From the NCBI GenBank assembly GCA_035541775.1, contig DATKMP010000081.1, positions 1-13,927 on the forward strand: a DNA stretch of 13,927 nt, given 5' to 3'. The position numbers were made by a program, and so were the translations under genes. Origin of the DNA: DATKMP01 sp035541775. GTDB taxonomy: Bacteria > Bacteroidota > Ignavibacteria > UBA10030. The notes under the pieces were generated by a model. It made no database searches, was not told where the DNA came from, and worked only from the letters and a program-made list of their open reading frames with translations. Shown here in pieces: positions 1 through 7,786 of this stretch. Position 1 is the stretch's first letter, and every line of letters begins with the position of its first letter.

Positions 1-2858
1 TCGGCAAGAATGTGTTGATATTCTTCCGCAGAATTCTTTCCGCGCACAACACGCCACTGCCCGCGGATCAACGCAACTTCGTTGACGTATTTAAAAATTT
101 CGTCCAGCGATAAATCATCGACAACTTTTGTACCCCAAAATGGCGGTACGGGAATGGCAACATCTGTGCTCACTTTTGAATGGTTAGGAGATTCCATTTC
201 CCCTTTCATTGCCAGTGCAATTTTTGCTTCGCTTCCTGTTAAACGGTCATCATCTTCATCATCAAGATTCTTTGCATCACTTGCCGGATTTTTTTGGACG
301 CTGCCGCTTTTCACGTTTTCCATAAATCGCAAACCGTCGAACGCATCGTTGGCATACGTAACATTGCCGGCATACACCGGACGCAAATCCTGCTCCACAT
401 ACCTCCGATTCAATGCTGCGCCGCCAAGCACCACCGGAAGATTGATATTCTGTTCGTTCAACACTTCCAGATTTTCTTTCATCACCAGTGTAGATTTCAC
501 CAGCAAGCCGCTCATACCAAGCGCATCGGCATGATGATCTTTGGCAGCTTCAATCATTTTTTCAATCGGGCATTTGATGCCGAGATTGATGACTTTGTAG
601 CCGTTGTTCGTCAAAATAATATCGACCAAATTTTTTCCGATGTCATGCACATCGCCTTTGACTGTCGCAAGAACGAGCGTTCCTTTTTGTGAACTTTCCG
701 TTTTTTCCATAAACGGTTCAAGATATGCGACGGCAGATTTCATTACTTCCGCGGATTGCAGAACGAACGGCAACTGCATTTGTCCCGACCCGAATAACTC
801 TCCGACCGTTTTCATGCCGTCTAATAAAACATTATTCACGATATCAAGAGGGCGGTAACGTTTCAATGCCTCGTCAAGATCGGCATTCATTCCGATTTTA
901 TTTCCATCGATGATGCGATTCTTCAGCCGGTCTTCGATCGTTGCACCGGCGACGGCTGTTTTTTCAGAATTTTCTTTTTTCTTGCCGGCATAATGCGCCA
1001 TAAATTCTGCAAGCGGATCGAAAACGATTTTCCGATTTTCTCCTTCGCCTTCCCACCGGCGTTCGTCAAAAATCAATTGCCGTGCAAGCTCTCTGCCGTG
1101 TTCGTCGATCTTGTACAACGGCTGGATTTTTGAAGCGTGAACGATTGCCATGTCCAATCCGGCTTCAACGGCATAATGAAGGAACACGCTGTTCAACACA
1201 TTCCGCGCAACCGGCCACAACCCGAACGAAACATTGCTGACACCAAGCGAGATATGCACATCCGGCAATTCTTTTTTGATGATACGAATCGCCTTTAATG
1301 TTTCTATTGCGGACTTGCGAAATTCTTCATCACCAGAACCCAGTGTAAACGTCAACGCATCGACAATCATATCATGCGATTTCATTCCGTATTTGTTCAC
1401 GGCCAAATGATGCAGACGTTTTGCGACGGCAAGTTTTTGTTCAGCAGTTTTTGCCATGCCTTGTTCGTCGATCGTAAGCGCCACAACGGCTGCACCGTAT
1501 TTTCTGCACAACGTCACGACGCGTTCAAATTTCTTTTCGCCGTCTTCCAGATTGACAGAATTCACAATCGCTTTGCCGGCGATGTGCTGCAATGCTTCTT
1601 CCATCGCAGGCGGTTCCGTCGAATCGATCATCAACGGAAGCGTCATTTGCCGGTTATAACGAGAAATAATTTCCCGCAGATCGTTCACTTCGTTGCGCCC
1701 GACGTACGCTGCACAGACATCTAATAGATGTGCGCCTTCTTTTTCCTGGCCGCGCCCAACAGCGACAATGCCTTCCCAATCATCCTTCGCTAATAAATCG
1801 CGAAACAGTTTGCTGCCATTTGCATTGGCGCGTTCACCAACAAGGGTCGGCGGATTATCCATTCGCAACGGAGCAGATTGATACAGACTAGACACACTCG
1901 GAATAAATTCGTGCGAACGTTTTTTCGGCGCAAGCGATCCGACCGACTCAACTAACTGTCGAATGTGCTCCGGCGTCGTACCGCAACATCCGCCGACGAC
2001 GTTGACGCCGAGATCGACGACGAAGTGCGTTAAAAATTTCGTGAATTCTTCCGGCGTCAAATGATAATGTGCTTTTCCACCGATGTTTTCCGGCATACCG
2101 GCATTCGGCATCACCAACACGGGCTTCGGACTGCTTTCGACCAACGTGCGGACGTGTTCGGACATTTCTTTTGGTCCCGTAGCACAATTCATCCCAATGA
2201 CATCGACATCGAACGGTTCAATGGCGGTAAGTGCAGCAGAGACTTCTGTGCCGAGCAACATTGTCCCCATCGTCTCAATGGTGACGGAAACGATCACAGG
2301 AAGTTTTCGATGGCATTGTTCAAAGCATTCAAAGATGCCGTACAACGCTGCTTTGGTTTGCAACACATCCTGACACGTTTCAACACACAGCAAATCGACG
2401 CCGCCTTCGATAAGGCCGCGCGCTTGCATGTGAAACGACTGCGCCATTTCTTTAAAACCGATGTGTCCGAGCGACGGCAGTTTTGTTGTCGGTCCCATAG
2501 AACCAGCAACGAATCGTTGATGACCCGCTCGAGAATAATCATGAGCGATGCGTGTTGCAAGTTGTGCCGCTTTGAAGTTAAGGTCGTACGCACGATCTTG
2601 CAAATGGTATTCTGCAAGAACAATGCTTGTACCGCCAAAGGAATTCGTTTCAATCACATCGCAGCCAGCTTCGAGATAGTCGCGGTGCATCGTCTCCACT
2701 GCCGATGGTTTTGTTTCGACTAAAATTTCATTGCAGCCGACAAGATGCTCTCCGCCAAAATCATCCGGAGAAAGATTTTGTCCTTGTAAGTGTGTTCCCG
2801 TTGCACCATCAAAAACAACAATTTTTTCAGATACTATTTCAAGAAATGATGTATTCAT
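1..2858 (-). CDS. metH: Cobalamin-dependent methionine synthase, C-terminus beyond the window
   Basis: Transfers the methyl group of 5-methyltetrahydrofolate to homocysteine through a cobalamin cofactor, in the cytoplasm. The frame is open from an ATG at 2856-2858 to the window edge, about 952 codons. The N-terminal homocysteine-binding barrel shows the start FDGATGTHLQ and the zinc ligands: Cys225 in GMNCATGP, and Cys291/Cys292 in GGCCGT. The pterin-binding domain follows. The cobalamin domain has DVHDIGK with Asp736 and axial His738, then the linker PPFWGTK near residue 905. The frame ends inside the stretch leading to the AdoMet-dependent activation domain, which must lie to the left of the window. 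The three checked landmarks share one frame, so no frameshift is evident. No strong Shine-Dalgarno precedes the ATG; only the purine-rich GAAGATAGAAAA is seen. The upstream thioredoxin-fold gene ends 122 bp away. Confidence 0.95.
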   Translation of the reverse strand, partial: MNTSFLEIVSEKIVVFDGATGTHLQGQNLSPDDFGGEHLVGCNEILVETKPSAVETMHRDYLEAGCDVIETNSFGGTSIVLAEYHLQDRAYDLNFKAAQLATRIAHDYSRAGHQRFVAGSMGPTTKLPSLGHIGFKEMAQSFHMQARGLIEGGVDLLCVETCQDVLQTKAALYGIFECFEQCHRKLPVIVSVTIETMGTMLLGTEVSAALTAIEPFDVDVIGMNCATGPKEMSEHVRTLVESSPKPVLVMPNAGMPENIGGKAHYHLTPEEFTKFLTHFVVDLGVNVVGGCCGTTPEHIRQLVESVGSLAPKKRSHEFIPSVSSLYQSAPLRMDNPPTLVGERANANGSKLFRDLLAKDDWEGIVAVGRGQEKEGAHLLDVCAAYVGRNEVNDLREIISRYNRQMTLPLMIDSTEPPAMEEALQHIAGKAIVNSVNLEDGEKKFERVVTLCRKYGAAVVALTIDEQGMAKTAEQKLAVAKRLHHLAVNKYGMKSHDMIVDALTFTLGSGDEEFRKSAIETLKAIRIIKKELPDVHISLGVSNVSFGLWPVARNVLNSVFLHYAVEAGLDMAIVHASKIQPLYKIDEHGRELARQLIFDERRWEGEGENRKIVFDPLAEFMAHYAGKKKENSEKTAVAGATIEDRLKNRIIDGNKIGMNADLDEALKRYRPLDIVNNVLLDGMKTVGELFGSGQMQLPFVLQSAEVMKSAVAYLEPFMEKTESSQKGTLVLATVKGDVHDIGKNLVDIILTNNGYKVINLGIKCPIEKMIEAAKDHHADALGMSGLLVKSTLVMKENLEVLNEQNINLPVVLGGAALNRRYVEQDLRPVYAGNVTYANDAFDGLRFMENVKSGSVQKNPASDAKNLDDEDDDRLTGSEAKIALAMKGEMESPNHSKVSTDVAIPVPPFWGTKVVDDLSLDEIFKYVNEVALIRGQWRVVRGKNSAEEYQHILA

Positions 2859-2980
2859 TTTTCTATCTTCAATGTACGAAAGAATGACAAGGCGAACAAT
2901 GTATAACGCTCAAGGGGACAAGAACGTTTCCCAGCGATCGGAATTGCAGCCGCGATTTATTATCAAACGCAACAGAATGT
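2859..2980 (-). other. Intergenic leader upstream of metH
   Basis: This 122-bp gap is read on the minus strand. A weak hairpin (AACGTTC pairing with GAGCGTT, one G-U pair, 10-nt loop, at 2905-2928) is the only structure I see. It is not followed by a T-run, so it does not look like a terminator. A TATACA hexamer just downstream of it could serve as a -10 element, but no good -35 is spaced correctly. There is room for a promoter but not for a cobalamin or SAM riboswitch of normal size, and I see no B12-box-like sequence. Confidence 0.3.
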
Positions 2981-3997
2981 TTATACTGTTGGGATCAACT
3001 CAGGAATAGCGCACGTAGTAAAACTCAATGCATAAATTTCAAGATTGGGGTTCGATGTCGTAAGTTTCAATAAATGGCGGCTGAAGTGTTTATTGTTCAC
3101 CAGTTGGTACATTCGCGGTATATCGACATGGATGATCACTTCGTTTTTTGAAAATGCAGCATCCTCGCCGGCGCAACTTTGTTCTAGCGGCTTTCCATCG
3201 TGTTCAAGCCGAACTTCGCACACAGAACCATCGCGCGAGCCCATCACCACATTCACTTCTTTCGCTTCATACAACATCATCATCGAACCATACTCGCCGA
3301 CAGCGCCATCGAACCGCATATATTCGCGTCCATTCATCCACTTGCCGATAGCATAGCACCGTTCGGGAAAATAAATTTTGGGATCGCAATATTCGATGGT
3401 CGATTCAGGACTGGTGCCTTCTGAATTTCCCACCGCACTGCGAAGATAGCCAAGTTTCATTTCTCCCGTGGGATGATAACACACAACACCCGCTTGATCT
3501 TCTTCACGCAGCGGCAGCATCAACTCCGGTAGATCGCTGCGATATCCTGCTTCGGCTAATAACTGCTGTAATGCGCGCTCAAATTCCCAATAGTTTCCTT
3601 CGCCTTGCTGTGCAAAAGAGATGTATCCGTCTTTGTCCACGAGAAATCGCGCAGGCAACTGCCGGACTTCATACGCCATCATTGCAAGCCCATCGTTATC
3701 CAGCATTACCGGATATGGAATTTGCAATTGCTCCACCGCGCGCTGCACATTGGCAACATCCGTTGCAAACTGGAATTCCGGTGTGTGCACGCCCACGACA
3801 ACAAGTCCCCGTTCACGATATTTGCAGTACCACTCATGCAAGTACGGCATCGCTCGCAGACAAGCGATGCGCGTGTAATCCCAAAAATCGATCAGCGCAA
3901 TTTCACCATCCAACTCATGCAACGAAATCGGCGCACCGTTCAACCATTGGTTTCCGTACAGCGTCGGCGCATGAATATGTTTGGAGTCGAACACCAC
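2981..3997 (-). CDS. Thioredoxin-fold (TlpA/DipZ-like redoxin) protein with a degenerate active site
   Basis: A protein of about 338 residues. The first ~150 look like a thioredoxin/TlpA-like redoxin. There is a WLN...LDG approach strand, IDFWDYTRIACLRAMPYL at the active-site position, and a downstream QLPARFLVDKDG segment carrying the usual cis-proline. The remaining ~190 residues resemble the C-terminal domain found in DipZ-like thioredoxin-family proteins. Family members usually have CxxC here; this one has Arg43-Ile-Ala-Cys46, so only the second cysteine remains. No signal peptide or membrane segment is visible. I chose the GTG at 3995-3997, whose first base is the last base of the aminotransferase TAG stop; this implies translational coupling. 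A longer frame from a TTG at 4103-4105 would overlap the aminotransferase by over 100 bp and adds no domain. A GTG one codon later is possible. The substrate is unknown. Confidence 0.75.
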   Translation of the reverse strand: MVFDSKHIHAPTLYGNQWLNGAPISLHELDGEIALIDFWDYTRIACLRAMPYLHEWYCKYRERGLVVVGVHTPEFQFATDVANVQRAVEQLQIPYPVMLDNDGLAMMAYEVRQLPARFLVDKDGYISFAQQGEGNYWEFERALQQLLAEAGYRSDLPELMLPLREEDQAGVVCYHPTGEMKLGYLRSAVGNSEGTSPESTIEYCDPKIYFPERCYAIGKWMNGREYMRFDGAVGEYGSMMMLYEAKEVNVVMGSRDGSVCEVRLEHDGKPLEQSCAGEDAAFSKNEVIIHVDIPRMYQLVNNKHFSRHLLKLTTSNPNLEIYALSFTTCAIPELIPTV

Positions 3998-5262
3998 TAC
4001 TTCAACGTTTGCAGTACTGCTTTCATTTCCGTCATCAAGAGGTCCACGTGTTCGTTGTGAAGAATGTACGGCGGAAGCAATCGGATCACGGTATCGTTGG
4101 TGCAATTGACAAGCAATCCGCGGTTCCGTAGTTCATCCACAATCGGCTGGCCTTCTCGTGTAAGATCGATGCCGACCATGCAGCCGAGCCCGCGAACATC
4201 TTTAATGATATCCGGAAATTCTTTTTGCAACTCTAACGCTTTGTAAATGATGTAGCTGCCGACAATTCGCGCCTGCTTCATCAAACCTTTCGTGACAATT
4301 TCTTCCATCACGGCACAGCCCGCTGCACACGCAACAGGGTTGCCGCCGAATGTTGTTCCGTGCGAACCATACGTCAGCACTTCGGCAACACGTTCGTTCC
4401 CGAGAATAACGCCGAGCGGCAATCCGCCACCAATCGCTTTGGCAATGACGGCAATGTCGGGATGAATATCGAACATTTCATATCCGAAAAACTTTCCCGT
4501 GCGCCCAACGCCGGCTTGAATTTCATCGGCAATAATAAGGAACCCAAATTTTTCCTGAAGTTTTTTCAACGCATCGACAAATTCTTTGCTGACGACATTG
4601 ATGCCGCCTTCGCCCTGAATAAATTCCAGCACCATGGCGGCGGTATCTTTTTTCACTTTCTTTTTCAGGTCTGCAACGTCGTTAAACGCGATGGCATCGG
4701 TATTTTCTAAAAACGGTTCATAGCCATCGCGGTATTTCGGACGTTCGGTCAGCGAAAGCGCGCCCATGGTTCGTCCGTGGAATGAATTGCTCAAACAAAA
4801 CAATTTGGTTTTATTTTCCGGCTTGCCCCATTTCCGCGCAATTTTAATTGCGCCTTCGATTGCTTCCGTACCGCTGTTGGAAAAAAATACTTTTTGAAAT
4901 TTGGTTACCGTTACAAGCCGCTCTGCTAATTCCACAACAGAGTCTGCGGCGTAATAATTGGAAAGATGAATGTACCGTTTGATTTGTTTTTCGATCGCTG
5001 CGTTGACACGCGGATGGTTATACCCGAGTGCATTGACGGCAAGTCCTCCGAAAAAATCGATGTACCGCTTTCCATCTTTGGCGTAGAGATAAACACCATC
5101 TCCTTTTTCAATTTCTAACGGCAAGCGATGATACGTATGAAAAAAATATTTCGCTTCCCGTTCAAAGAAAGAAAGTGCGGGCACTGCTTCCGCTGCTGCT
5201 GCAACCGGCGCGGGAGTTTCCGTTTTCTGTTCGGGATTTTTTTTCTTCTTTGATGTTGACAC
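3997..5262 (-). CDS. Class III PLP-dependent aminotransferase, acetylornithine aminotransferase-like
   Basis: A fold-type I, class III pyridoxal-phosphate aminotransferase of 421 residues, closest in style to acetylornithine/ornithine aminotransferases of arginine metabolism. Visible landmarks are the phosphate-binding SNSGTEA at 128-134, FHGRTMGALS at 161-170, the ADEIQAGVGRTG block with cofactor Asp246, and the Schiff-base Lys275 in AKAIGGG. The catalytic domain begins near residue 31. Before it is a low-complexity extension: four lysines at 5-8, then Pro/Ala-rich sequence. Family members usually start near the catalytic domain. The start is GTG at 5260-5262, one base after the coaE TAA, with GAGGAA as ribosome binding site overlapping the end of coaE. 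The gene is therefore probably coupled to coaE. No other arginine genes are nearby, so the exact substrate cannot be settled; 4-aminobutyrate or another omega-amino acid remains possible. Confidence 0.85.
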   Translation of the reverse strand: MSTSKKKKNPEQKTETPAPVAAAAEAVPALSFFEREAKYFFHTYHRLPLEIEKGDGVYLYAKDGKRYIDFFGGLAVNALGYNHPRVNAAIEKQIKRYIHLSNYYAADSVVELAERLVTVTKFQKVFFSNSGTEAIEGAIKIARKWGKPENKTKLFCLSNSFHGRTMGALSLTERPKYRDGYEPFLENTDAIAFNDVADLKKKVKKDTAAMVLEFIQGEGGINVVSKEFVDALKKLQEKFGFLIIADEIQAGVGRTGKFFGYEMFDIHPDIAVIAKAIGGGLPLGVILGNERVAEVLTYGSHGTTFGGNPVACAAGCAVMEEIVTKGLMKQARIVGSYIIYKALELQKEFPDIIKDVRGLGCMVGIDLTREGQPIVDELRNRGLLVNCTNDTVIRLLPPYILHNEHVDLLMTEMKAVLQTLK

Positions 5263-5263
5263 G

Positions 5264-5890
5264 TTATTCCTCGCTGACTAAATATGTTAATACAGAATAC
5301 AAAAAACGCGTATTCCTTGCAAGATCTTCCGGCGAGCCATTGTTCCGAAATACATAATCGGCTTTTTTCATTTTTGCCGTCCCACGATCCTGTGCATTGA
5401 TGCGCGCACGAACGGCCTCTTTCGTAACTCCATCTCGCTGCTGCACACGCTGCACGCGGACAGATTCGTCGGCATCGACGACGAGCACCGCATTCATGGT
5501 GTTGTCCAGCCCGGCTTCGTACAATAATGCCGCTTCTACAATGGCTAAGCGGCACCCGGCACGCTGCAACTTCGCAAGACGATGTTCGATTTCATTTTCC
5601 ACTTCCGGATGAAGAATTGCTTCTAAGTTCTTCTGTATTTTTTTATTGGAAAATATTTTGGAAGCTATAAAGCGGCGGTTCAACAAACCATCCGCTGTAT
5701 ATGCTTCGTTCCCCAGTAATGTAATAATTTTTTTCTTGAGAAACGGATCGAGCGTACTGATTTCTTTCGAAATATTATCGGCAAACAGAACAGGCACGCC
5801 CAGCCGTTCAAAAACCTCGCACACTGTTGTCTTGCCGCTGCCAATACCTCCTGTAACACCGAGTACAAATATGGATTTCGTTTTTTTCAT
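5264..5890 (-). CDS. coaE: Dephospho-CoA kinase
   Basis: Catalyses the last step of coenzyme A synthesis, ATP-dependent phosphorylation of the 3'-hydroxyl of dephospho-CoA, in the cytosol. The 208-residue length is normal for the family. The N-terminus carries a Walker A loop, GGIGSGKT at 14-21 with Lys20. It is followed by a nucleotide-kinase core with the typical FADNISKEI segment, the HPEVENEI segment before the lid, and the AIVEAALLYEAGLD strand. The ATG at 5888-5890 follows GAAGGATGATGG; two earlier ATGs are in a different frame, and AAGGA is well placed for the chosen start. It lies 27 bp after rny and 1 bp before the aminotransferase, so all three are probably cotranscribed. Confidence 0.95.
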   Translation of the reverse strand: MKKTKSIFVLGVTGGIGSGKTTVCEVFERLGVPVLFADNISKEISTLDPFLKKKIITLLGNEAYTADGLLNRRFIASKIFSNKKIQKNLEAILHPEVENEIEHRLAKLQRAGCRLAIVEAALLYEAGLDNTMNAVLVVDADESVRVQRVQQRDGVTKEAVRARINAQDRGTAKMKKADYVFRNNGSPEDLARNTRFLYSVLTYLVSEE

Positions 5891-5917
5891 CCATCATCCT
5901 TCACCCCCGAAAAATTT

Positions 5918-7480
5918 TTACTTGGCAACCGCAACAGATCGGAATTCTCGTACAACAACAACTTTAATTTGACCCGGGTATTCCATTTCTTGTTCGATCT
6001 TGTTGGCAATATCATGCGCCAATTGATCGGCGGCGGCATCGTCTAATCGTTCGTGGCTGACGATGACGCGCACTTCGCGTCCAGCTTGAATGGCATACGT
6101 ACTTAACACACCGTTGAACGATTTTGCAATCGTTTCTAATTTTTCCAGGCGCTTAATATATTCTTCGACCGATTCGCGCCGTGCACCAGGGCGCGCGCCG
6201 CTGATGGCATCGGCTGCTTGTACCAACGCTGCGATCGGATGTTCCATCGGAATGTCTTCATGATGCGAACCGACCGCATTGCACACAATCGCATGCTCGT
6301 TGTATTTTTTGGTCAGTTCATATCCCAACAGCGCATGCGGACCTTCGACACTTTTATCGACCGTTTTTCCAATGTCGTGCAGCAAGCCGGCACGTTTAGC
6401 AAGAATCGGATCGAGCCCTAATTCGATCGCCATAATGCCCGTCAGATACGCCACTTCAATACTGTGCTCTAATAAATTTTGCCCGTAACTGGAACGATAC
6501 TTCATGCGTCCGATGTGTTTGACGATTTCTTGATGGGCACCATGCAAACCGATTTCCAGTAATGTGTTTTCGCCGGTGTGAATAATTTCTTCTTCCAATT
6601 CTTTCCGGACTTTTTCCACCACCTCTTCAATGCGCGCGGGATGAATGCGCCCATCGGCAATTAAGCGTTCCAAAGAAATGCGTGCGATCTCGCGGCGAAA
6701 CGGGTCGAACCCGGAGAGAATCACCGCTTCCGGTGTATCATCGACAATCACATCGATACCGGTTGCCGCTTCGAAGGCGCGGATGTTGCGCCCTTCCCGC
6801 CCGATGATGCGGCCTTTCATTTCATCGCTGCCGACATTGAGCACGCTGACGGTCGTTTCTAAGGTGAAGTCCACAGCAGAGCGTTGAATTGCCTGGACAA
6901 TCGCTTTCTGCGCTTCTTTCTTTGCTTCGATCTTTGCATTGTCGCGAATATTTTTCAGCATTTGCACCGATTCTGACTTTACCGTTTCGATGAGGTTTTG
7001 GTGTAACGCGCGTTTGGCTTCTTCGCGATTGATGCCGGAAAGTTTTTCGAGTTTCTGCGTTTGCTCTTCAACGATGCGTTCAATTTCTTTTTCACGTTCG
7101 CAAATGTGTTTTTGCCGCTCTGCCACTTCGCGGCCGGTGGTCTGCAAGGCAGCTTCTTTTCTGCTGAGCAGATCAAGTTTGCGCTCGACATTTTCCTCCC
7201 GGTTTGCAATCTGTTTTTCGTACGCTTGGAGTTTGTTGCGGCGCGTTTGCGTTTCCTGTTCAAAATCTTTTTTCTTTTTATACCATTCGTCTTTGGCTTC
7301 TAACAGTTTTTCTTTTTTGATCGTCTCCGCTTCTTTTTCTGCTCCTTCGAGAATGTTTTTCGCGCGTTCATCCGCAGACGTCAGCTTGTTCAATCCGGTG
7401 CGCCCGTTTAGAAACCATCCGAAGAAAAATGCTCCGGCACCGATGCAAGCCCCAATCACAATTAATAAATATGCTTCCAT
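5918..7480 (-). CDS. rny: Ribonuclease Y
   Basis: A membrane-anchored endoribonuclease that starts mRNA decay. The 520-residue protein has the full family layout. An N-terminal transmembrane helix spans about 4-24. A long charged coiled coil covers about 30-200. The KH RNA-binding domain has GRIIGREGRN at 223-232. The HD phosphohydrolase domain has His368-Asp369 in LLHDIGK, followed by SHHEDIP near 405-411. The C-terminus is intact and ends in TAA. The ATG at 7478-7480 lies just 17 bp past a T8 tract that ends the structured RNA upstream. The Shine-Dalgarno is weak (GGGAAAC). Expression may therefore depend on readthrough of that terminator or on a promoter inside the upstream region. Confidence 0.97.
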   Translation of the reverse strand: MEAYLLIVIGACIGAGAFFFGWFLNGRTGLNKLTSADERAKNILEGAEKEAETIKKEKLLEAKDEWYKKKKDFEQETQTRRNKLQAYEKQIANREENVERKLDLLSRKEAALQTTGREVAERQKHICEREKEIERIVEEQTQKLEKLSGINREEAKRALHQNLIETVKSESVQMLKNIRDNAKIEAKKEAQKAIVQAIQRSAVDFTLETTVSVLNVGSDEMKGRIIGREGRNIRAFEAATGIDVIVDDTPEAVILSGFDPFRREIARISLERLIADGRIHPARIEEVVEKVRKELEEEIIHTGENTLLEIGLHGAHQEIVKHIGRMKYRSSYGQNLLEHSIEVAYLTGIMAIELGLDPILAKRAGLLHDIGKTVDKSVEGPHALLGYELTKKYNEHAIVCNAVGSHHEDIPMEHPIAALVQAADAISGARPGARRESVEEYIKRLEKLETIAKSFNGVLSTYAIQAGREVRVIVSHERLDDAAADQLAHDIANKIEQEMEYPGQIKVVVVREFRSVAVAK

Positions 7481-7497
7481 AATGTTTCCCGTCTTTC

Positions 7498-7522
7498 AAA
7501 AAAAATGCCGCACACATCAACC
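7498..7522 (-). terminator. 3' arm and T-run ending the structured RNA
   Basis: On the minus strand a GC-rich arm (GGTTGATG, then GTGCGGCA) is followed directly by eight Ts. Its partner is not local but about 230 nt upstream at 7733-7748, as in RNAs whose closing stem doubles as the terminator. It lies 17 bp upstream of the rny start, so it could also limit transcription into rny. Confidence 0.55.
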
Positions 7523-7603
7523 GAAATCACGTATGTGAAGAACCTTGATCTTCAGACACAGTGGGTACTCGCCTAAGCATTTCACACTTCCACAGCCCGC
7601 TCG

Positions 7604-7621
7604 CTTCGATATATATCGAAG
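7604..7621. repeat. Perfect 18-bp AT-rich palindrome
   Basis: CTTCGATATATATCGAAG reads identically on both strands. It lies inside the structured RNA and is flanked by the AGCCC/GGGCT stem, so it most likely forms the apical part of one RNA arm. A protein-binding operator is possible but less likely in that setting. Confidence 0.6.
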
Positions 7622-7741
7622 GTCATCGCTGGGCTCTTTTCGCGCAAGCGAAAAAGATGGCATGCGCTCCACACTTATGAGTCAAGCTCCCATATTATAG
7701 AAATGTAAGGTTCTTTAATAGGGATTGATTACGGTTAATGG

Positions 7742-7763
7742 TGCGGCAAATATTAGTGCCGCA
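7742..7763 (-). promoter_or_regulatory. Hairpin competing with the RNA terminator arm
   Basis: Just after the zapA stop, TGCGGCA (7757-7763) can pair with TGCCGCA (7742-7748) across an 8-nt loop. TGCCGCA is also the 5' closing arm of the structured RNA. Both pairings cannot form together. Transcripts that start upstream contain both copies and could sequester the arm; transcripts that start near 7745 would lack the first copy. The loop contains TAATAT (7750-7755), a possible -10 element for the RNA, but I see no convincing -35. Confidence 0.4.
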
Positions 7764-7786
7764 GCCACCTGTAAAAGAACGTTGCA

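Larger units (their letters stand above)
7498..7748 (-). ncRNA. Candidate structured ncRNA, possibly 6S RNA (ssrS)
   Basis: About 250 nt between zapA and rny with no plausible reading frame. Its ends pair over successive in-register helices. TGCCGCAC (7741-7748) pairs with GTGCGGCA (7506-7513). CATTAACC (7733-7740) pairs with GGTTGATG (7515-7522), with one G-U pair. GTAATCA (7726-7732) pairs with TGATTTC (7523-7529), with one mismatch. AAGAACCTT (7707-7715) pairs with AAGGTTCTT (7538-7546). T8 follows at 7498-7505. Inside are two apical hairpins: TTTTCGC-TTGC-GCGAAAA (7637-7654), and a stem AGCCC/GGGCT (7594-7635) enclosing an 18-bp perfect palindrome (7604-7621). A long interrupted hairpin with paired ends next to zapA fits 6S RNA, which sits beside zapA in many proteobacteria. 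I do not recognise a 6S sequence signature, so the class is inference. It lacks the marks of tmRNA, RNase P RNA or SRP RNA. Confidence 0.6.

Noticed and set aside
2061..2723. 220-codon open frame on the plus strand
   Set aside because: It is the antisense shadow of the homocysteine-binding region of metH and resembles no family.
2859..2980. Cobalamin or SAM riboswitch before metH
   Set aside because: The gap is only 122 bp and shows no conserved riboswitch core.
3998..4105. TTG-started 374-residue form of the redoxin
   Set aside because: It overlaps the conserved C-terminus of the aminotransferase by over 100 bp, and the extra residues are not family-like.
6939..7538. 199-codon open frame on the plus strand, rich in Ser and Phe
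   Set aside because: It is antisense to the RNase Y coiled coil; Lys/Glu-rich coding gives Phe/Ser-rich reverse frames.
7694..7699. Perfect TATAAT on the minus strand as promoter of a shorter (~190 nt) RNA
   Set aside because: No -35 is present at 16-18 bp, and the strong 9-bp and 16-bp closing helices lie upstream of it. It remains a possible secondary start for RNA or rny.
7498..7748. tmRNA, RNase P RNA or SRP RNA
   Set aside because: There is no tRNA-like end or tag frame, no RNase P conserved core, and no SRP GGAA-tetraloop domain.
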